Counted from the stretch's first letter, positions 35,584 through 48,386 are shown. The stretch: 64,000 bases of DNA from Ailanthus altissimus (GCA_946807835.1 OX327691.1:3360188-3424187), one strand, 5' to 3'. A program made the numbers and translations. The notes: a model not told the origin generated them from the sequence alone.

Positions 35584-37301
35584 TGTTGAAAGTGTACCCT
35601 TAAAGCATGATTATTTGTATTTATTTATACCTAAAAATAAATAATAGAGGTCATTCATTTAATTTATATTTGTAATTTAAATTACTTTTATTAACATATC
35701 ATAAAATTCAGTGATTATTATATGTAATCTTAAACTAAGTATATAATAGTTATATACAAAAGAATTAAGTTTAAGCATAATAATCTAAACTAGTTCTTTG
35801 TCTGAATAAAAATGAAAACTTCTTTTAAGTGACTATAACTGCGGTCCATTTGTAAATTGTGTACAATTATCCAAATCATTCTATGTGTTGATATAAAAAA
35901 TAGAGATACTTTATATAATGTTAATTATATAGGACTAAATCATGATAAAATTAATGTTCTATTAATCTCCATTAATAAAGAGAATTTAGTTTATCACAAT
36001 ATAGTCATATATGGATTAATCTTAATTCTAAACAATTAATGAACTCCTATTGTGGGGTTACATTTATTAATTTACAAAGGAAAGATAGTAAATATTTTTA
36101 GTCAATTATTGAGTATTTTATAGATATAACAATATGGATGGTTGAGAACATTTTTCGTAGATATGGAATCCACTCTTTCTAAGAAGAAGCTAGATAAATT
36201 GTTCTCTTGATTACTAACTCTGGTCTTGAATATAATGAGCTCAGTTTTCTTTAAGATTTAAAGAAAATAATTAATTTGTAATTTTTACAAATTAAATATT
36301 TAAAAGAGGATCAATGTGTATTAAGGATAAAGATATAAATAGAGAGGTTAATAGACACTCAAATTAGATCTAATTATGAACAGTTGTAGAGGATTGATCC
36401 ATAAAAAATGATTATTGAATGAACAAAGATAGTTTTCTATTTTATAAATTATTTGTAAAATTAAGAATTCAACTTTATATTTTTAGTGGAGTAAAATAAA
36501 ATTAATAAATAAAATCATATTGATTAAAGAGTTTTAACTAAATGATTTAATTTATTGGAGCTTAATTTTATAGGTCCATCAGGTCCCCATGCTAACTCTG
36601 TAAAACAATGAAATGGACTACATAAATAATTGTTTGATCTATAATATTAACTAACCCAAGTTTAATTTGATTAAAGTTATTAAGTTCAATTAATTATTTT
36701 TGTAAGTTGGCCCATGTTTAATTTGATTAAACCAAATAGGTCATATCAATTGTGAGTCAAATTCATAATAATTATGAAAATTAAAATAAATAATTTGATT
36801 ATTTATTTAATTTAAATAATTTGGATAATTATGAATTATCTAAATTATTTAATTAAATTAAAAATAATATTAGATACTATTTTCCTAATCCTTATCAATA
36901 AGGAATAATCTATTTAATTATCTAAATTAAAAAATATATGATATTATTATCCTAATCCTATTAAGGATTGGAGTTTAAGTAAAATACTATTCTGAAAAGA
37001 AGAATACATACACTATAAAAGGAGGTCTTTAGAATTTCTCTTTACATATTATTTTATGCTTCCATATTTTTTTTAGGCTGAAATTTTTCTAGATAGAAAA
37101 AATTAAGAACACAAAATTAGATCTTCTACAATTAATTAATTTGTCCACACGTGTAGTCTATTAGTGGGAGATATAATGTACAAGATTTGCTGGTGTTGAC
37201 AAAGACTATATGTTGGAAATTCACAATCAAGGTATTTCTATAATCCTTTTTAGCTAAATAAAAATAGACATAATAAATTTTTTTGAAAATACGTTCCTAT
37301 A
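35584..37301 (+). repeat. Putative 5' LTR of copia-2
   Basis: It probably starts TGTTGAAAGTGTACCC (35584) and ends just before the primer-binding site. No second copy exists in the window to prove the edges. The stretch is very AT-rich and contains no gene. Confidence 0.6.
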
Positions 37302-37302
37302 A

Positions 37303-37316
37303 TTGGTATCAGAGCT
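37303..37316 (+). promoter_or_regulatory. Primer-binding site of copia-2 (tRNA-Met initiator type)
   Basis: TTGGTATCAGAGCT contains TGGTATCAGAGC, the standard copia primer-binding sequence complementary to the 3' end of plant initiator tRNA-Met. Confidence 0.88.
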
Positions 37317-37652
37317 ATTTTCATGTTTATTTTAATTTAAAATTTTCAAATTTTATTTTTTTGTATTTTATATTAGTAGGCACAAACTAATGATTATTAT
37401 CTTTATTATTCATGAGATGAATGGTTATAAATTATTGTAAGCCATAAAAGGCATAGAATTTTTATCTTGATAGCTAGCATGGCATTGGGCCACGCCAAGC
37501 CTCAATAGCTAGCATGGCATTAGGTCACACCCAAGGTTGTTTTTGAGCTATCTAACCACAGGCGAGGCCTCCAGTTATCCTCAACAACCAGTACATAGAG
37601 CAGTGGCTAGATCAGCCATTTGCGCTTGCTAATGGCTAGCCCAAACAACAAG

Positions 37653-37654
<2 letters not shown>

Positions 37655-37686
<32 letters not shown>
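37655..37686. repeat. (AT)n microsatellite
   Basis: An uninterrupted run of about 15 AT units abuts the left end of the MULE and includes its left target-site duplication. Confidence 0.95.
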
Positions 37687-37688
<2 letters not shown>

Positions 37689-39396
37689 GAGAAGATGAAC
37701 CTCTTAATTTGGCCTAAATGTTTAAAACACGCTTTTATTTTCAAAAATATCTTAGAGACGCTCGTCCATCAGTTCCCTCTATTAATTTTGACAAACAAAT
37801 GGGTAAAATGATATTAAACACTAACATAGCTTTATTAGATATAACTTTCAAATAAAACAAACATTTAAAATACCCTATTCTTCAGTTCTCCACCGCCTAA
37901 GCTCAATATCATCGTGTCTCCGAATAATCCAGTCCAGTATCATTTATAGCCTTTATCGAGCCATTGATTGATTACTTGGTATATTCTGGGCAAATATCAG
38001 CAGATAATATAAATGGTAAAAAGAATTTACAAAAAGGAAATAACAGAATTAACTAATTTTTCATTAAACAAATAATTCTTTTTTTTTTAGGTATTTGATT
38101 TCTGTACAAATTTTGATTGAGCAATTTTTTTGCAACAAATTTATTCTAGTTGGGTGGTTTTTGGCGGCGGAGCCTGAGCCAAGCTTGGAGGAGCTAATCA
38201 TTTGGCGTGGTGGGTGAATCTGGGATGTAGCTATTCTCATCGGTGGTAACGGATTCTGATGAGGTGCGCATGTAGAGTTGAACTAGATTAGACTTTGGCA
38301 ACGCCGTGATTGTGCCATTTTGGGATTCAAAGGGATTCCGATTGTTGAACTTGGCTTTGAGTGATTGGAGAAACCTTTATGGCGGTAGCGGTGACGTGAT
38401 CAATGCGTGCTTACTGGATTTGTGATTGTCATTCTACAGTTGCTGATGTTAACTTAAAATTTGATTGGTGTTTGGTGTATATAAAAGAGTGTGTATATTT
38501 TGAATTTGATTAGATAACAAAAATGAAAACAACAAAGGAAAAATGCACATATCAATGAGTGCAATCTTTGTTTTTGTCTTGCTTATAAGTAGAGTGGGTG
38601 AAAAAAAGTTCGATTTTGGGTTTGGCAATTCTTGGAAGCATAAGTGCTTTTTCCATGTGATTTTTCAAGAGTCTTGAGCATGGCACAAGGTAGCGGTTAG
38701 AGCAACCCCAAATTTCTATGGCTTCAGCGTCGCATTAGGCAGTGGTTAAATCAACCCCAAATCAATTTCAACATAAAACCCTAAGCAAAACTCCTTTCAA
38801 TTCAATACTGGAATTGAAGGGCAATAGTTCAATTCAATTCAAACCCAACTAAACCCCAAATCAACTTGTAGCTTTCAGCTCCTTGAAGAGCCACAATTAG
38901 AGCTGCCATTTCTTCCCTGTTGAGGCCATTGTCACAAATGATGAAGAAGCTAAAAGAAGAAGCTAAAAGAAGAAGCAATTAAAGCTCTTTTTTTCTTTTT
39001 ATGGTTAGGGTTTAAGAAGAGGAGGCATTAAACTTGGTTGGATGATGGCCATGGCGACCATGTTTTATGTGAAGGATTTTGCAGCCATGGCTATTTTTTT
39101 TTTATTTTTCTAGAAAAAAAACATAGAATTCATTTGCCAATTTATGGTGAAACACTTCCTATAATTTGAAACAAAAAAGATAAAATTGTAGAAGGGATGG
39201 TATTTCAAACTAATAAATAAATTTACTTTAAATGCACGTGCTACAACAAGGGGCAAAATGACCATGGCACTTGGACAAGATTCTGTCAAAACTAATAAAG
39301 GATATTAAAGGACGAGGGTCTCCAAGGTATTTTTGAAAATAATTGAGTGTTTTAGACACTTAGACCAAATTGAGGGGGTCCATCAGTACTTCTCCC
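37687..39396. mobile_element. Non-autonomous Mutator-like element (MULE), possible gene-fragment carrier
   Basis: The ends are inverted repeats of about 120 bp. Left GGGAGAAG..AATTTGGCCTAA..GTTTAAAACAC pairs with the inverse of the right end, which ends CTTCTCCC. A 9-bp duplication TATATATAA flanks it (37678-37686 and 39397-39405), the length typical of MULEs, although the left copy lies in a TA run. No transposase is present. The interior at about 38150-38480 is markedly richer in GC than the surroundings, which would fit a captured host segment. On the minus strand about 50 codons there are open and Ser/Thr/Pro-rich, but I cannot assign them to a protein. Confidence 0.78.
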
Positions 39397-40608
39397 TATA
39401 TATAATTATATGAGTTATAATTATATTTTACAAGGAGATCTTCCACGACTTCAACATTACACCAAAGAGAAGAAGATACAAGGAATTTTTTTTTTTGTAT
39501 TTTGATTTCTTTTTCTAAAACTCCAAAAGCTATTATTTTATATATTATTTCATGTGATGATATATTATAAAAATATGTCCATGCATTATACTATGCCATT
39601 TAGATCTAAGATGTGTTTACTAAATACATTATAATATGCCATAATACATGTGTCATTTTTTTTCTAAAATAATTTTAGTTTAGATTTAATAAATTGACAC
39701 ATAGTATACCAATGAATTATTAGACTTAATCAACATAGTTTTAATTAATTTAATAGGGAATTAATTTTTTAATTAGACTAAATGAATTAATTTCATAATT
39801 AGTATAAATAGTGTAAATTATATTTAATTAATTAAATCAAATAAATTCACATTGAACTAACTAAACATATTAAATAGTTTATTATGTCTTACTTATTCAT
39901 AATAAATTAGATTTCTTTTAGGTGATTTATTTAAGTATTAATGTGATTAGATTGTAGAAATACTTAGAATAAACCTAATGATCAATAACTGACTAACAGT
40001 AATATTTTTCACTGAAATTATAAAATATGAGATTTTTATTAAACAAAACCTTACAATATAAAATAATAAGTGGGAGATGGTTAAACAACAATTTTATTTA
40101 TGATCTGCATCATTAGTTTAACAATGTGAGATTTAAGCGACGCCTTGTAACGGATTAGCATTTGTTCTCCCTATTGTGGGTGTCCGTTTGAATCAATATT
40201 ATGGTTAATTTTCAAAAAAAATGATTCCTAGATATATTTCTAGATTGACTTACCCTTGCGATGACAACTTTAGAATTAAATTCAAGGAATCTGAAATGAT
40301 GTGTCATACTTATATAAATATAATTATATGATAATTATATTTTGACCAAAATAAATAGTAGTTAATTAATGTAGAAGTTATGAGATAACTTAAAAGCGTT
40401 AATTAATTGAGAATTGTCTAAGTCTAATTTAAAATTGTTCTGATCCACCCTAAGGCAGACATCAATTTTGGTAAATTGGATTATCGTGGTATAGATATTT
40501 TCTAGGGACCTTTATTCTTTTGCATTATGCATCGCGTTTAAAGCTATATACCAAATTTGTGATGATATTTGAGACTATATAAATATTTTCTTTATTTATT
40601 TCAGCAAA

Positions 40609-41250
40609 ATGACAAATCTTTTGATTATAATTTTATCTAATGACAAATTAATGAGCAAAGACATTGTGAAATAAAAAAAGGTACATTGAACATTGAATTC
40701 GTCTCTCAAAACCAAAGGTTTATCCTTACTGATCTTTGGCCTCCAAGGCCTACTCTTAATGCTTCATAAGAAGTTAAATAGCAATATGATCATTGGCTTG
40801 ATGCTAACAAAAAGCATGCTCTTACCTGTTAGCAAGCATGTCGAAGTGCTTAAAAGTAAGCATAAAAAGAAGAAACCGCAAAAGAAATGCGAGATTCACT
40901 TCAGGCAATGTTTGGGCATCCTTCTAAGAAATCCGACATGATGCGGTGAAAGCCATTATTAAATGCTACGATGAAAAGTGGAACTTCAGTTCGTAAGTAT
41001 GTACTTGAAATGATTGCTCACTTCAATTAAACTGAGATTCACATGATACAGATAAATAAGTAAATACAAGTAGAGATGATCTTAGAAACCCTATCTCCGA
41101 GTTTCCTTGCATTCACGAGCAACTATTTCATAAACAAACTTACATTTAACATGACTTAATTGCTCAATGAGCCAAACCTTTGATCCATCAATAGTGGAAA
41201 ACAAGGAGAGGAAAATGTTTTGATAAGGAGCCTTCCTCTTCCAAGAATAA
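40609..41250 (+). pseudogene. Copia-2 gag
   Basis: Reading across several frames from ATG at 40609 gives a copia gag outline. It shows an opening MTSLL segment, NIEFVSQNQRFILTDLWPP, YDHWLDANKKHAL, KEMRDSLQAMFG, ATMKSGTSVRKYVLEMIAHFN, and QVEMILETLSPSFLAFTSNY. Stops and shifts are spread through it. The CCHC knuckle is not readable. Confidence 0.75.
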
Positions 41251-41257
41251 AAGGAGA

Positions 41258-41584
41258 ATGAATAGAGGAAATGGCTTGTCTAGAGGTAACCTAGATGCCA
41301 AAAGAAGAATCAGAATAAGAAAAATAATAAAAAGAGCGATAAGGCCACTGAAAGAGGAATTGCACCCTCTATCTAGAAAACTCAAGAAAAAAAGAAATGG
41401 TAAATGTGATTTACTTGTTCTTGAAGCTTGTTTAGTGGAAGAAAATGAATTTCCTTGGATAGTAGACTCTAGGGCCACTAATCATTTTTGTTCTTCTTTG
41501 CAGGTAATTGATTCTTGGCGAAAGTTAACAAACGGTGAGTTACAATACGAGTGGGTACTAGGGCTGTTGTTTCAGTTAAAGTAA
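41258..41584 (+). pseudogene. Copia-2 protease region
   Basis: A basic linker (residues 1-65 of the open frame, Lys/Arg-rich) is followed by WIVDSRATNHFCSSLQ, the copia protease signature in which DSGAT has become DSRAT. SWRKL and NGELQ follow, as in the family. The Gly to Arg change in the active-site triplet should inactivate it. Confidence 0.85.
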
Positions 41585-41779
41585 TGAGAGAAGTTAGGCT
41601 TAGGTTTAGGAATTGCTTTCTATATTTGCAAGATGTTTATTATATTTCTTGATTTAGACGAAATTTGATTTCTTTTTCTAAATGTTTAGAACATTCTTAT
41701 ACAATATTTTTTAAGTAATAATTCAATTATTATTTCTAAAAGTGGTTTTAATATTTGCATCAGTAATATAGAGAACGGT

Positions 41780-42780
41780 CTTTATATTTTACACCCAAAA
41801 ACTTAAACATTGCTTAATACTAAAATATTTAGACTAAAACGACCACAACCCAAGAAACAAAGGATTTCTCTTGATGCAGAAACATTCCTTTGTTACCTTA
41901 GATTAGGTAATATTAACCTAAACAAGATACAAGAACTAGTAAAAGACAGACTCTTAAATAGTTTAAAGGTCCGATACCTTACCAATTTGTAAATGTTGTC
42001 TAGAAGGTAAAATGACTAAAAAACCTTTTATTGAAAAAGGCAATAGGGCTAAAGAACCTTTAGAACCAGTAAATTCGAATGTTTATACTCTAATTAATAT
42101 ATAAGTTAGATGAGGATATGAATATTTTGTCATTTTTATTGATGATTGCTCTAGCTAAGACTATGTATAACCAATGCATAGAAAGTTAGGAACCTTTGAA
42201 ATGTTCAAAGAATTTCAAGCTGAAGTTGAGAAATAACACAATAAACCATTAAAAGAACTTCGATCTAATCAAGCAGGTGAATACTTCGATTCAAAATTTA
42301 AAGATCACTTGAGAGAGAATGGCACCACAACAAAATGATGTTTCTAAAAGAAGAAATGGAACATTACTAGACATTGTGAAATCTATGCTTAATTTCTCAT
42401 CACTACCCACTTGTTTTTGGAGATATGCATTGCAAACAGTAGTGTATATTCTTAATGTAGTACCATATAAGTTAATCCTTATGATACCCTTAAAGTTATG
42501 GAATAGTTACAAACCTTCTTTGCAACACTTTTACATATTAAGGTGTCCAACACACGTGCTCATGGGAAAGAGCAGAAAGTTGGAACCACATTTAGAACTA
42601 TTCCTATTTGTAGGCTACTCCAAAGAGATAATATGTGGTTTCTTTTTTAGTTCTTAAGATAATAAAGTATTTGTATCGATAAATGCTATTTTTCTTGAGG
42701 ATAATTATATAAAAGATCACAAACCTCAAAGCAAAGTTATTATCAAGGAACTACTTTTCGATAAGGTAAGACCTTAACAA
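41780..42780 (+). pseudogene. Copia-2 integrase
   Basis: Readable pieces in order are LCYLRLGNINLNKIQELVKD (pre-integrase zinc region, with the His of RLGH changed), GKMTKKPFIEKG, KEPLE, a decayed catalytic core, then APQQNDVSKRRNGTLLDIVKSML (family GxPQQNGVSERRNRTLLD). CFWRYALQTVVYILN, CPTHVLMG and FVGYSKE complete it. The glutamate of SERRN is Lys here. The enzyme would integrate cDNA; this copy cannot. Confidence 0.88.
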
Positions 42781-42899
42781 CCAATAATCATTGTTGGATT
42801 ATAATGCCAACAAACCATGCTTGCATGTCAAAATACACCACCGCTACCTAGGTGCGGTCGAAGGGTTGTAAGGTAACCCATATGCTACAATTTATATGG

Positions 42900-43745
42900 A
42901 GAAGCACAAGGAGCAGTCTTTGATGATAGTGTAGATGATCAATTGACATATAAACACGCAATAGAAGATTTTGACAAGGAGAAATAGCTAGAAGCAATGA
43001 ATCTTGAGATGGAGTCAGTGCACTCTAACTCAATCTAGGAACTTGTTGATCTACCCAGAGGATTTAAACCCATTGAGTGCAAATGGATCTACAAAAAAAT
43101 GATGAATAAATGGGAGACTGAAGACTTTCAAAGCAAAGCTGCCCAAAAAAAAAAAAGAGTTGACTATAAGGAGACTTTTTCACTAGTAGTCATGCTAAAA
43201 TTCATTTACATTCTCTTGTCCATTTTTTCTTGTTTAGATTACAAGATTTGGAAAATGAACGACAAGATTTCTTTTCTTAATGGTAATCTTGATGAAACTA
43301 TTTATATAGTTCAACCAGAAGAATTCATAAAAAAAGGTCAAGAACATAAAATTTAGAAGCTGTAAATGTTTATTTATGGGCTTAAGCAAGCATCTAGATC
43401 TTATAATCTAAGATTTGATTAAGCTATCATGTCTTATGGCTTTAACCAACACATTGATAAAGCTTGTGTATAGAAGTGTATCAATAAAGGTAAAGTGATT
43501 TTATTGGTTCTTTACATCAATGATATTCTTCTCATTAGAAATGATAAAGAAATATTATTAGATGTAAAGAAATGGCTAGTTAAGCAATTTTAAATGAAAG
43601 ACTTGGGAGAAGTAAGTTATGTTCTTGGGATCCAACTCATATGAGATCATAAGAACAAACTCTTAACTCTGTCTCAAGTATCAAATATAGGTAAGGTCCT
43701 TGTAAGATTTTCGATACAAAATAGCAAGAAAGGTAATTTACCTTT
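42900..43745 (+). pseudogene. Copia-2 reverse transcriptase, N-terminal part
   Basis: It begins with the linker YGEAQGAVFDDS, then EAMNLEMESVHSN, ELVDLPRGFKPIECKWIYKK, the decayed KARLVAKGY region, RVDYKETFS, FLNGNLDETIYIVQPEEF, FIYGLKQASRSYNLRFD and LLVLYINDILLIRND. The catalytic YVDD box has become YIND. KDLGEVSYVLGIQL follows. The frame ends after KKGNLPF at about 43745, where unrelated sequence starts. Confidence 0.88.
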
Positions 43746-44661
43746 TGTTGACTTAGAAATCTGGACGACTTCTACGTCAACGAGTTGAATTTATTTTTGT
43801 CGGAGAAATAAATATGCCATAGCCGTTCTTTGCGCGGATTCATAATGATGAACACTGCAAAATAAAAAAACTCGGTGATGGTCTAACCGGCTGGGTGTCG
43901 GTGGGGACCTTCTAATGCTTAAGTTAGCCCCTCAAATATAAAATATGAAAAAACAAAATAGAGAGAGAGTAGAATTCTGAGTCCAAGAGAGGGAGTATAG
44001 AACTCTTTAATCCCCCTTTTCCAATAAAGAGTCCTCTTTATATAACATTGGTCGTCTTAGGTTTTTTGTGTTTATCTTTGTTGGATTTGTGGCTATTTTG
44101 GGTAATCTTGATCTCTTGGTGCGATTTAGGGGTATATCCCTTAAAATAGTGTGATTTTATCTCCAAAATAATGATAATTGCCTATTTAGATAACTATCAT
44201 TTGTCCTCTTTATTAGGGTTTGACCTAAAATCTAAAGGGGAACAGGAGTCCGCCAATTTTCAGTATTAACTTATTAATACTAAAAACGTTATTGTTGTTT
44301 TCAAACTAAAAGTTTTCACCCTATGATTTTGGGTTTTATTCAGTACTTAAAAAGGTGAGATGAAGTCTTGATGATCTTTTATTTGTAGAGTGATCTTGAG
44401 CTTTATATGAGGTCTTCAAACCCTTTTATAGGGTCTTCAATAATCTTGTAGGAATCAAACCTCCCTTGCTAAGACTTTATATCGTTTCCCGCCTTTATGA
44501 TTAAAAAACCTCTCTTAAGGCTCTTCTAATAAATCATTGTCGAGGACAACTTGGGGTCGAGGTACTCCTGACCTATATAATCCAAGCCTACGATGGGGCA
44601 TCCTCAAGGGTGTCGAATTTATGATAATGCTGATGATGAAGATAATGATGTGATGGTGATG

Positions 44662-44706
<45 letters not shown>

Positions 44707-45149
44707 AATGATGGTAATGATTATATGGATGGTGTGATGATGATAAAAAATGGTTTGGGGAACCACGTCCAGACTTACAGATAGAGGTGGAACAATGATA
44801 AAATTGTCTGGGGAATCTCACCTGGACCTATAGGTATAAAAGTGTACTTTTAAAGAATGTCGATCCACTATTGTTGAGCTGACTAGAATGATGCTTGAGT
44901 GGATTGAATAATAAAAATAAAGAAGTATATAGAGTCATCCAGGTAGTAGTATAATCATACTAAAGAAGTGGGATGAAGTCAATCAAATAACACTAACATG
45001 AAAATCATACCGATGAAGTGATATTTGAACTGATCAGCAGATATTATTTTTTTGACACATGTTGGTTGTGTTTTAAGTTGTTCTCATTTTCTGACAGGGG
45101 TAATTGATCAGTCTTTGTAGCATGTCTCTGGTCAACCCGTTTTTAGGTG
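43746..45149. other. Unassigned non-coding stretch
   Basis: I recognise no gene or element termini. It holds the GAT microsatellite at 44662-44704. A serine/histidine-rich open frame on the minus strand there is only the translation of that microsatellite. Two similar phrases, TGGGGAACCACGTCCAGACT (44756) and TGGGGAATCTCACCTGGACC (44812), hint at an older repeat. Confidence 0.5.
44662..44704. repeat. (TGA)n microsatellite
   Basis: About 14 near-perfect TGA/GAT units, with shorter imperfect GAT-rich runs on both sides (44618-44660 and 44705-44745). Confidence 0.95.
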
Positions 45150-48100
45150 CTATACATTCGCAAGGTTCTCCTCTGAGATCATTACCTTGTCTGATGGTTT
45201 GTGGGTAATTGTTGTGTGTTTTCTATAACACAAATTAGCGCAAGTGCACGTTGTCGCAACAAGTAATATATGATGAGAAAAGTGTCGATCCCATAGAGAA
45301 TGATTTGTCTTTTCTAGTTTAAGTACTGAAATGGTGTCTTTCTACTATTATCCAGAAAATGGTTTAATGTATGAGATTAAACTACTCAAGTAAAAGAACA
45401 ACTTAATTATGCTAAGTGATAAACTAAATTACCAACAAGTTAAATTCAATATGAGAAATCCTAGGATTACAAACTATCCCCCATTATGCAAATAAATTCA
45501 GCAAAATCTCTTTCAGGTCTATTGGTTCTCAACTTGATATATTGACCAAAACACTCAACACATCACAAGCCTCTTTTGCAGGTCAAGCGAATATATTCTA
45601 TCCAATCAAATATCTATATGTCTATGATAAATAAATTGAACAAAATTCATTAAGCACAAGTTTTATGAGCCATACATGCCTTATGAGTATATGTCTATCT
45701 CATATGAAACTCAAGTGTACTACACTATGATCATGTATCAATATGCTTAAGACTGAATACCTAAATGCCTTTGTCAAGTTTATTTAAGCATTTCTAGATC
45801 AATTTAACTACTGGCCAAGTAATCAAATAGCATTAAGCACAAGCATAATGAATATATCAAAAGCTGAATTAATACCATAAAAGAGAGAGCTAAAATCAAT
45901 CACATAATGAGTTCAAGGATGTAATCCTAGATTAATGAAATTAGCTCATCATTAAACTACACAATCTTGAAGCTAATTCCATCAATACATATAAACTAAA
46001 CATCTTACAACAAGTAAAGAATCAAAGCAAAGAAGACATCCCTGTCAAATGTCTTTGAAGTTGAAGCTTGCTTTCCTCATCTTTGATTTCTCCAAACTTA
46101 GAAGTTAGGTGTTTCTTTGTGTTTCCAGCTGCTGTCCCAACTGGAGTCTCCTCTTAACATGTAAGTTTTGAGCAAATATATAGGTAAGAGCACGGAATTA
46201 GGGCGCACTAAGGGTTGCTTTTGGGTTTCCTGATTTTCAGCATCCTGTCAACTTTTGCTGTCCAGGTCCCAGTGCCGCAGCATTGAGATTCAATGCCGCG
46301 GCGCTTACTTTTTGTAATTGGTGCCGCGGCACTGAAATCCAATGCTGCGGCGATGCACTGTAGCAAACAGTGGGACTGTAGCAATAGTACCTCCATTTGT
46401 ATTTTTATCTCTAATGCTCCCAATTGCGTCCGTTTTCTGGTATTTTTGCTCCGATAATGCTTAAACCTATAAAACAACATTAATATGCATAAATAGCCAA
46501 ATTATTGAGATAAATTGCACAAATATCAAGTTTAGGAAGATAAAATAGTTTATACAATTACGCCTTATTAGTAATCCCATAAGTGTTGGCCCCTTATGAA
46601 TTATACGCTGCACATCCATAAGGTTATCCTTTGAGAATAATACTCTATTTGGTGGTCTGTGGGTAACATCATGAGTGCCACTCCTCTACGAAGTGTAATA
46701 CTTCAAAATCTTCTCAGTCATATCTTTGTAAGGTTCTTTTATGAGAGCATTAACCTTCTGGTAGTCTATGGGTAACCTTATTAGTGCCGCCCTCTACAAA
46801 AGTATGTACTTTACATCCGTAGGGTTCTTAGCTGAGAGTGTTACCCTGTCCAGTGGTCTATAAGTAACCTCATAAGTGCCACCCCCCTATATAGTCTAAT
46901 TCTTCAATATCATATCAGTCATATCTTCATAGGGTTCTCCTCTGAGAGTATTACCCTATCCGGTGATCTATGGGTAACCTTATAAGTGCTGCCCCCCTAT
47001 GAAGTATACGCTGCACGTCTATATGGTTCTTCTTTGAGAGCGTTACCCTATCCAATGGTCTATGGGTAACCTTATAAGTGTCTCATATGGAGTATACATT
47101 GCACATCTTAGGGTTCTCCTTTAAGAGCGTTACCCTATCCAGTGGTCTGTGGGTAACCCCATGAGTGCCGACCCCCTATGGAGTGTAATTTTTTAATATC
47201 TTCTCAGTTGTATCTTCATAGGGTTCTCCTCTAAGAGCATTACCCTATTCGCTAGTCTATAGGTAACCTTATAAGTGCCGCTTCTCTATGAAGTATAAGT
47301 TGCATGTCTGTAGGGTTCTCCTTTGAGAGCGTCACCCAATTTGATGGTCTGTGGGTAACCTCATAAGTGCTATCCCCCTATGGAGTGTAATTCTTCAATA
47401 TCTTCTTAATCATATTTTTATAAGGTTCTCCTTCGAGAGTGTTAACCTATCTGGTGATCTATAGGCAATCTTATGAGTGTCACCCTTTATAAAGTATACG
47501 TTGCACATCTGTAGGGTTCTCCTCTGAGAGCACTACCTGGTTTGATGGTTTGTACATAACCTTATAAGTTCTTCCCCTCTATGTGGTGTAATTTTTCAAT
47601 ATCCTCTCAGTCGTATCTTTATAGGGTTTGTCTCTAAGAGCATTATCTTGTTCAGTGGTCTGTGAGTAAACTTATGAGTACCGCCCCCTTAAGAAGTATA
47701 CATTGCACGTCCCTAGGATTCTTTTCAGAGTGTGTTACCCTGTCCGGTGGTCTGTAGGTAACCTCATAAGTGTCGCCCCCTTATAGAGTGTAATTCTTCA
47801 ATATCTTCTCAGTCGTATCCTCGTAAAGTTCTCCTCTAAGGGCATTACCTTGTTTGGTGGTCTGTGGGTAACCTTATGAGTACTGCCACCCTATGGAGTG
47901 TAATTCTCCAATATCTTCTCAATCGTATCTTCGTAGGGTTTGCCTCTAAGAGCATTACCGTGTTCAGTGATCTGTGAGTAACCTCATAAATACCGCCCCC
48001 CTAAAAAGTATACACTGAACGTCCTTAGGATTCTTCTCAGAGTACGTTACCATGTCTGGTGGTTTATAGGTAACCTTATGAGTGTCGTTCCCCTACAGAG

Positions 48101-48386
48101 TGTAATTATTCAATATATTCTCAGTCGTATCTTCGTAGGGTTCTCCTATAAGAGCGTTACTCTGTCCAATAGTCTGTTGGTAATCTCATAAGTGCCGGCC
48201 TCTATAAAATATACACTGCACCTCCGTAAGGTTCTCCTTTGAGAGCATTACGCTGTTTGGTGGTCTGTGGGTAACCTCATGAATGCCGCCCCCTACAAAG
48301 TATACGCCAAACATCCATAGGGTTCTCCTTTCAATGTGTTACCCTGTCCGATGGTCTGTGGGTAACCTCATGAGTGCCACCCCCTT
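45150..48386. repeat. Minisatellite with two alternating ~95-110 bp unit types, split by F2
   Basis: About 19 units share a core of the type GGGTTCTCCTCTGAGAGC, then TTACCCTGTCC, GGTCTGTGGGTAACC, ATGAGTGCCGCCCCC and CTATG. Units end in one of two tails. Type A contains GTAATTCTTCAATATCTTCTC plus a CAGTCGTATCTTCG-like end. Type B contains GTATACGCTGCACGTCC. From 46591 the order is largely alternating, with B-B at about 47000/47090 and 48205/48297 and A-A at about 47790/47900. One partial unit lies left of F2 (45165-45209), and the array resumes exactly at 46571. No conserved reading frame is seen. Confidence 0.9.
45210..46570 (-). mobile_element. Solo LTR, family F, copy F2, inside the minisatellite
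   Basis: This 1361-bp block begins TGTTGTGTG and ends CGCCTTATTA, flanked by a perfect duplication GTAAT (45205-45209 and 46571-46575). It is highly similar to F1 at 1195-2531, far more so than to F3. The last base pair is TA instead of CA. GC-rich CCGCGGC motifs lie at 46268-46350. Confidence 0.9.

Larger units (their letters stand above)
37317..40608 (+). other. Copia-2 untranslated leader, interrupted by a MULE
   Basis: The leader holds a small direct repeat AGCTAGCATGGCATT (37471 and 37506), a TA microsatellite (37655-37686) and the MULE at 37687-39396. From 39400 to 40608 it is AT-rich with no coding sense. The size without the MULE, about 1.6 kb, is long for a copia leader, so another undetected insertion is possible. 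Confidence 0.5.
35584..43745 (+). mobile_element. Copia-2 element, 5' part (3' end missing)
   Basis: A ~1.7-kb putative 5' LTR is followed by an initiator-Met-type primer-binding site, a leader interrupted by a MULE, then gag, protease, integrase and reverse transcriptase in copia order (integrase before RT). The reading ends abruptly at 43745 within RT, and no RNase H or 3' LTR follows. Stops and frameshifts are frequent throughout, so the element is old. Confidence 0.85.

Noticed and set aside
41188..41478. Hydrophobic protein on the minus strand
   Set aside because: It is the antisense shadow of the Lys/Arg-rich linker of the copia-2 gag-protease reading.
44515..44766. Serine/histidine-rich protein on the minus strand
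   Set aside because: It is only the translation of the TGA microsatellite and its edges.
46571..48386. CRISPR-like array (repeats of similar size with variable spacers)
   Set aside because: Units are ~95-110 bp, degenerate, with only two tail types in place of unique spacers, and the sequence is a plant nuclear repeat.
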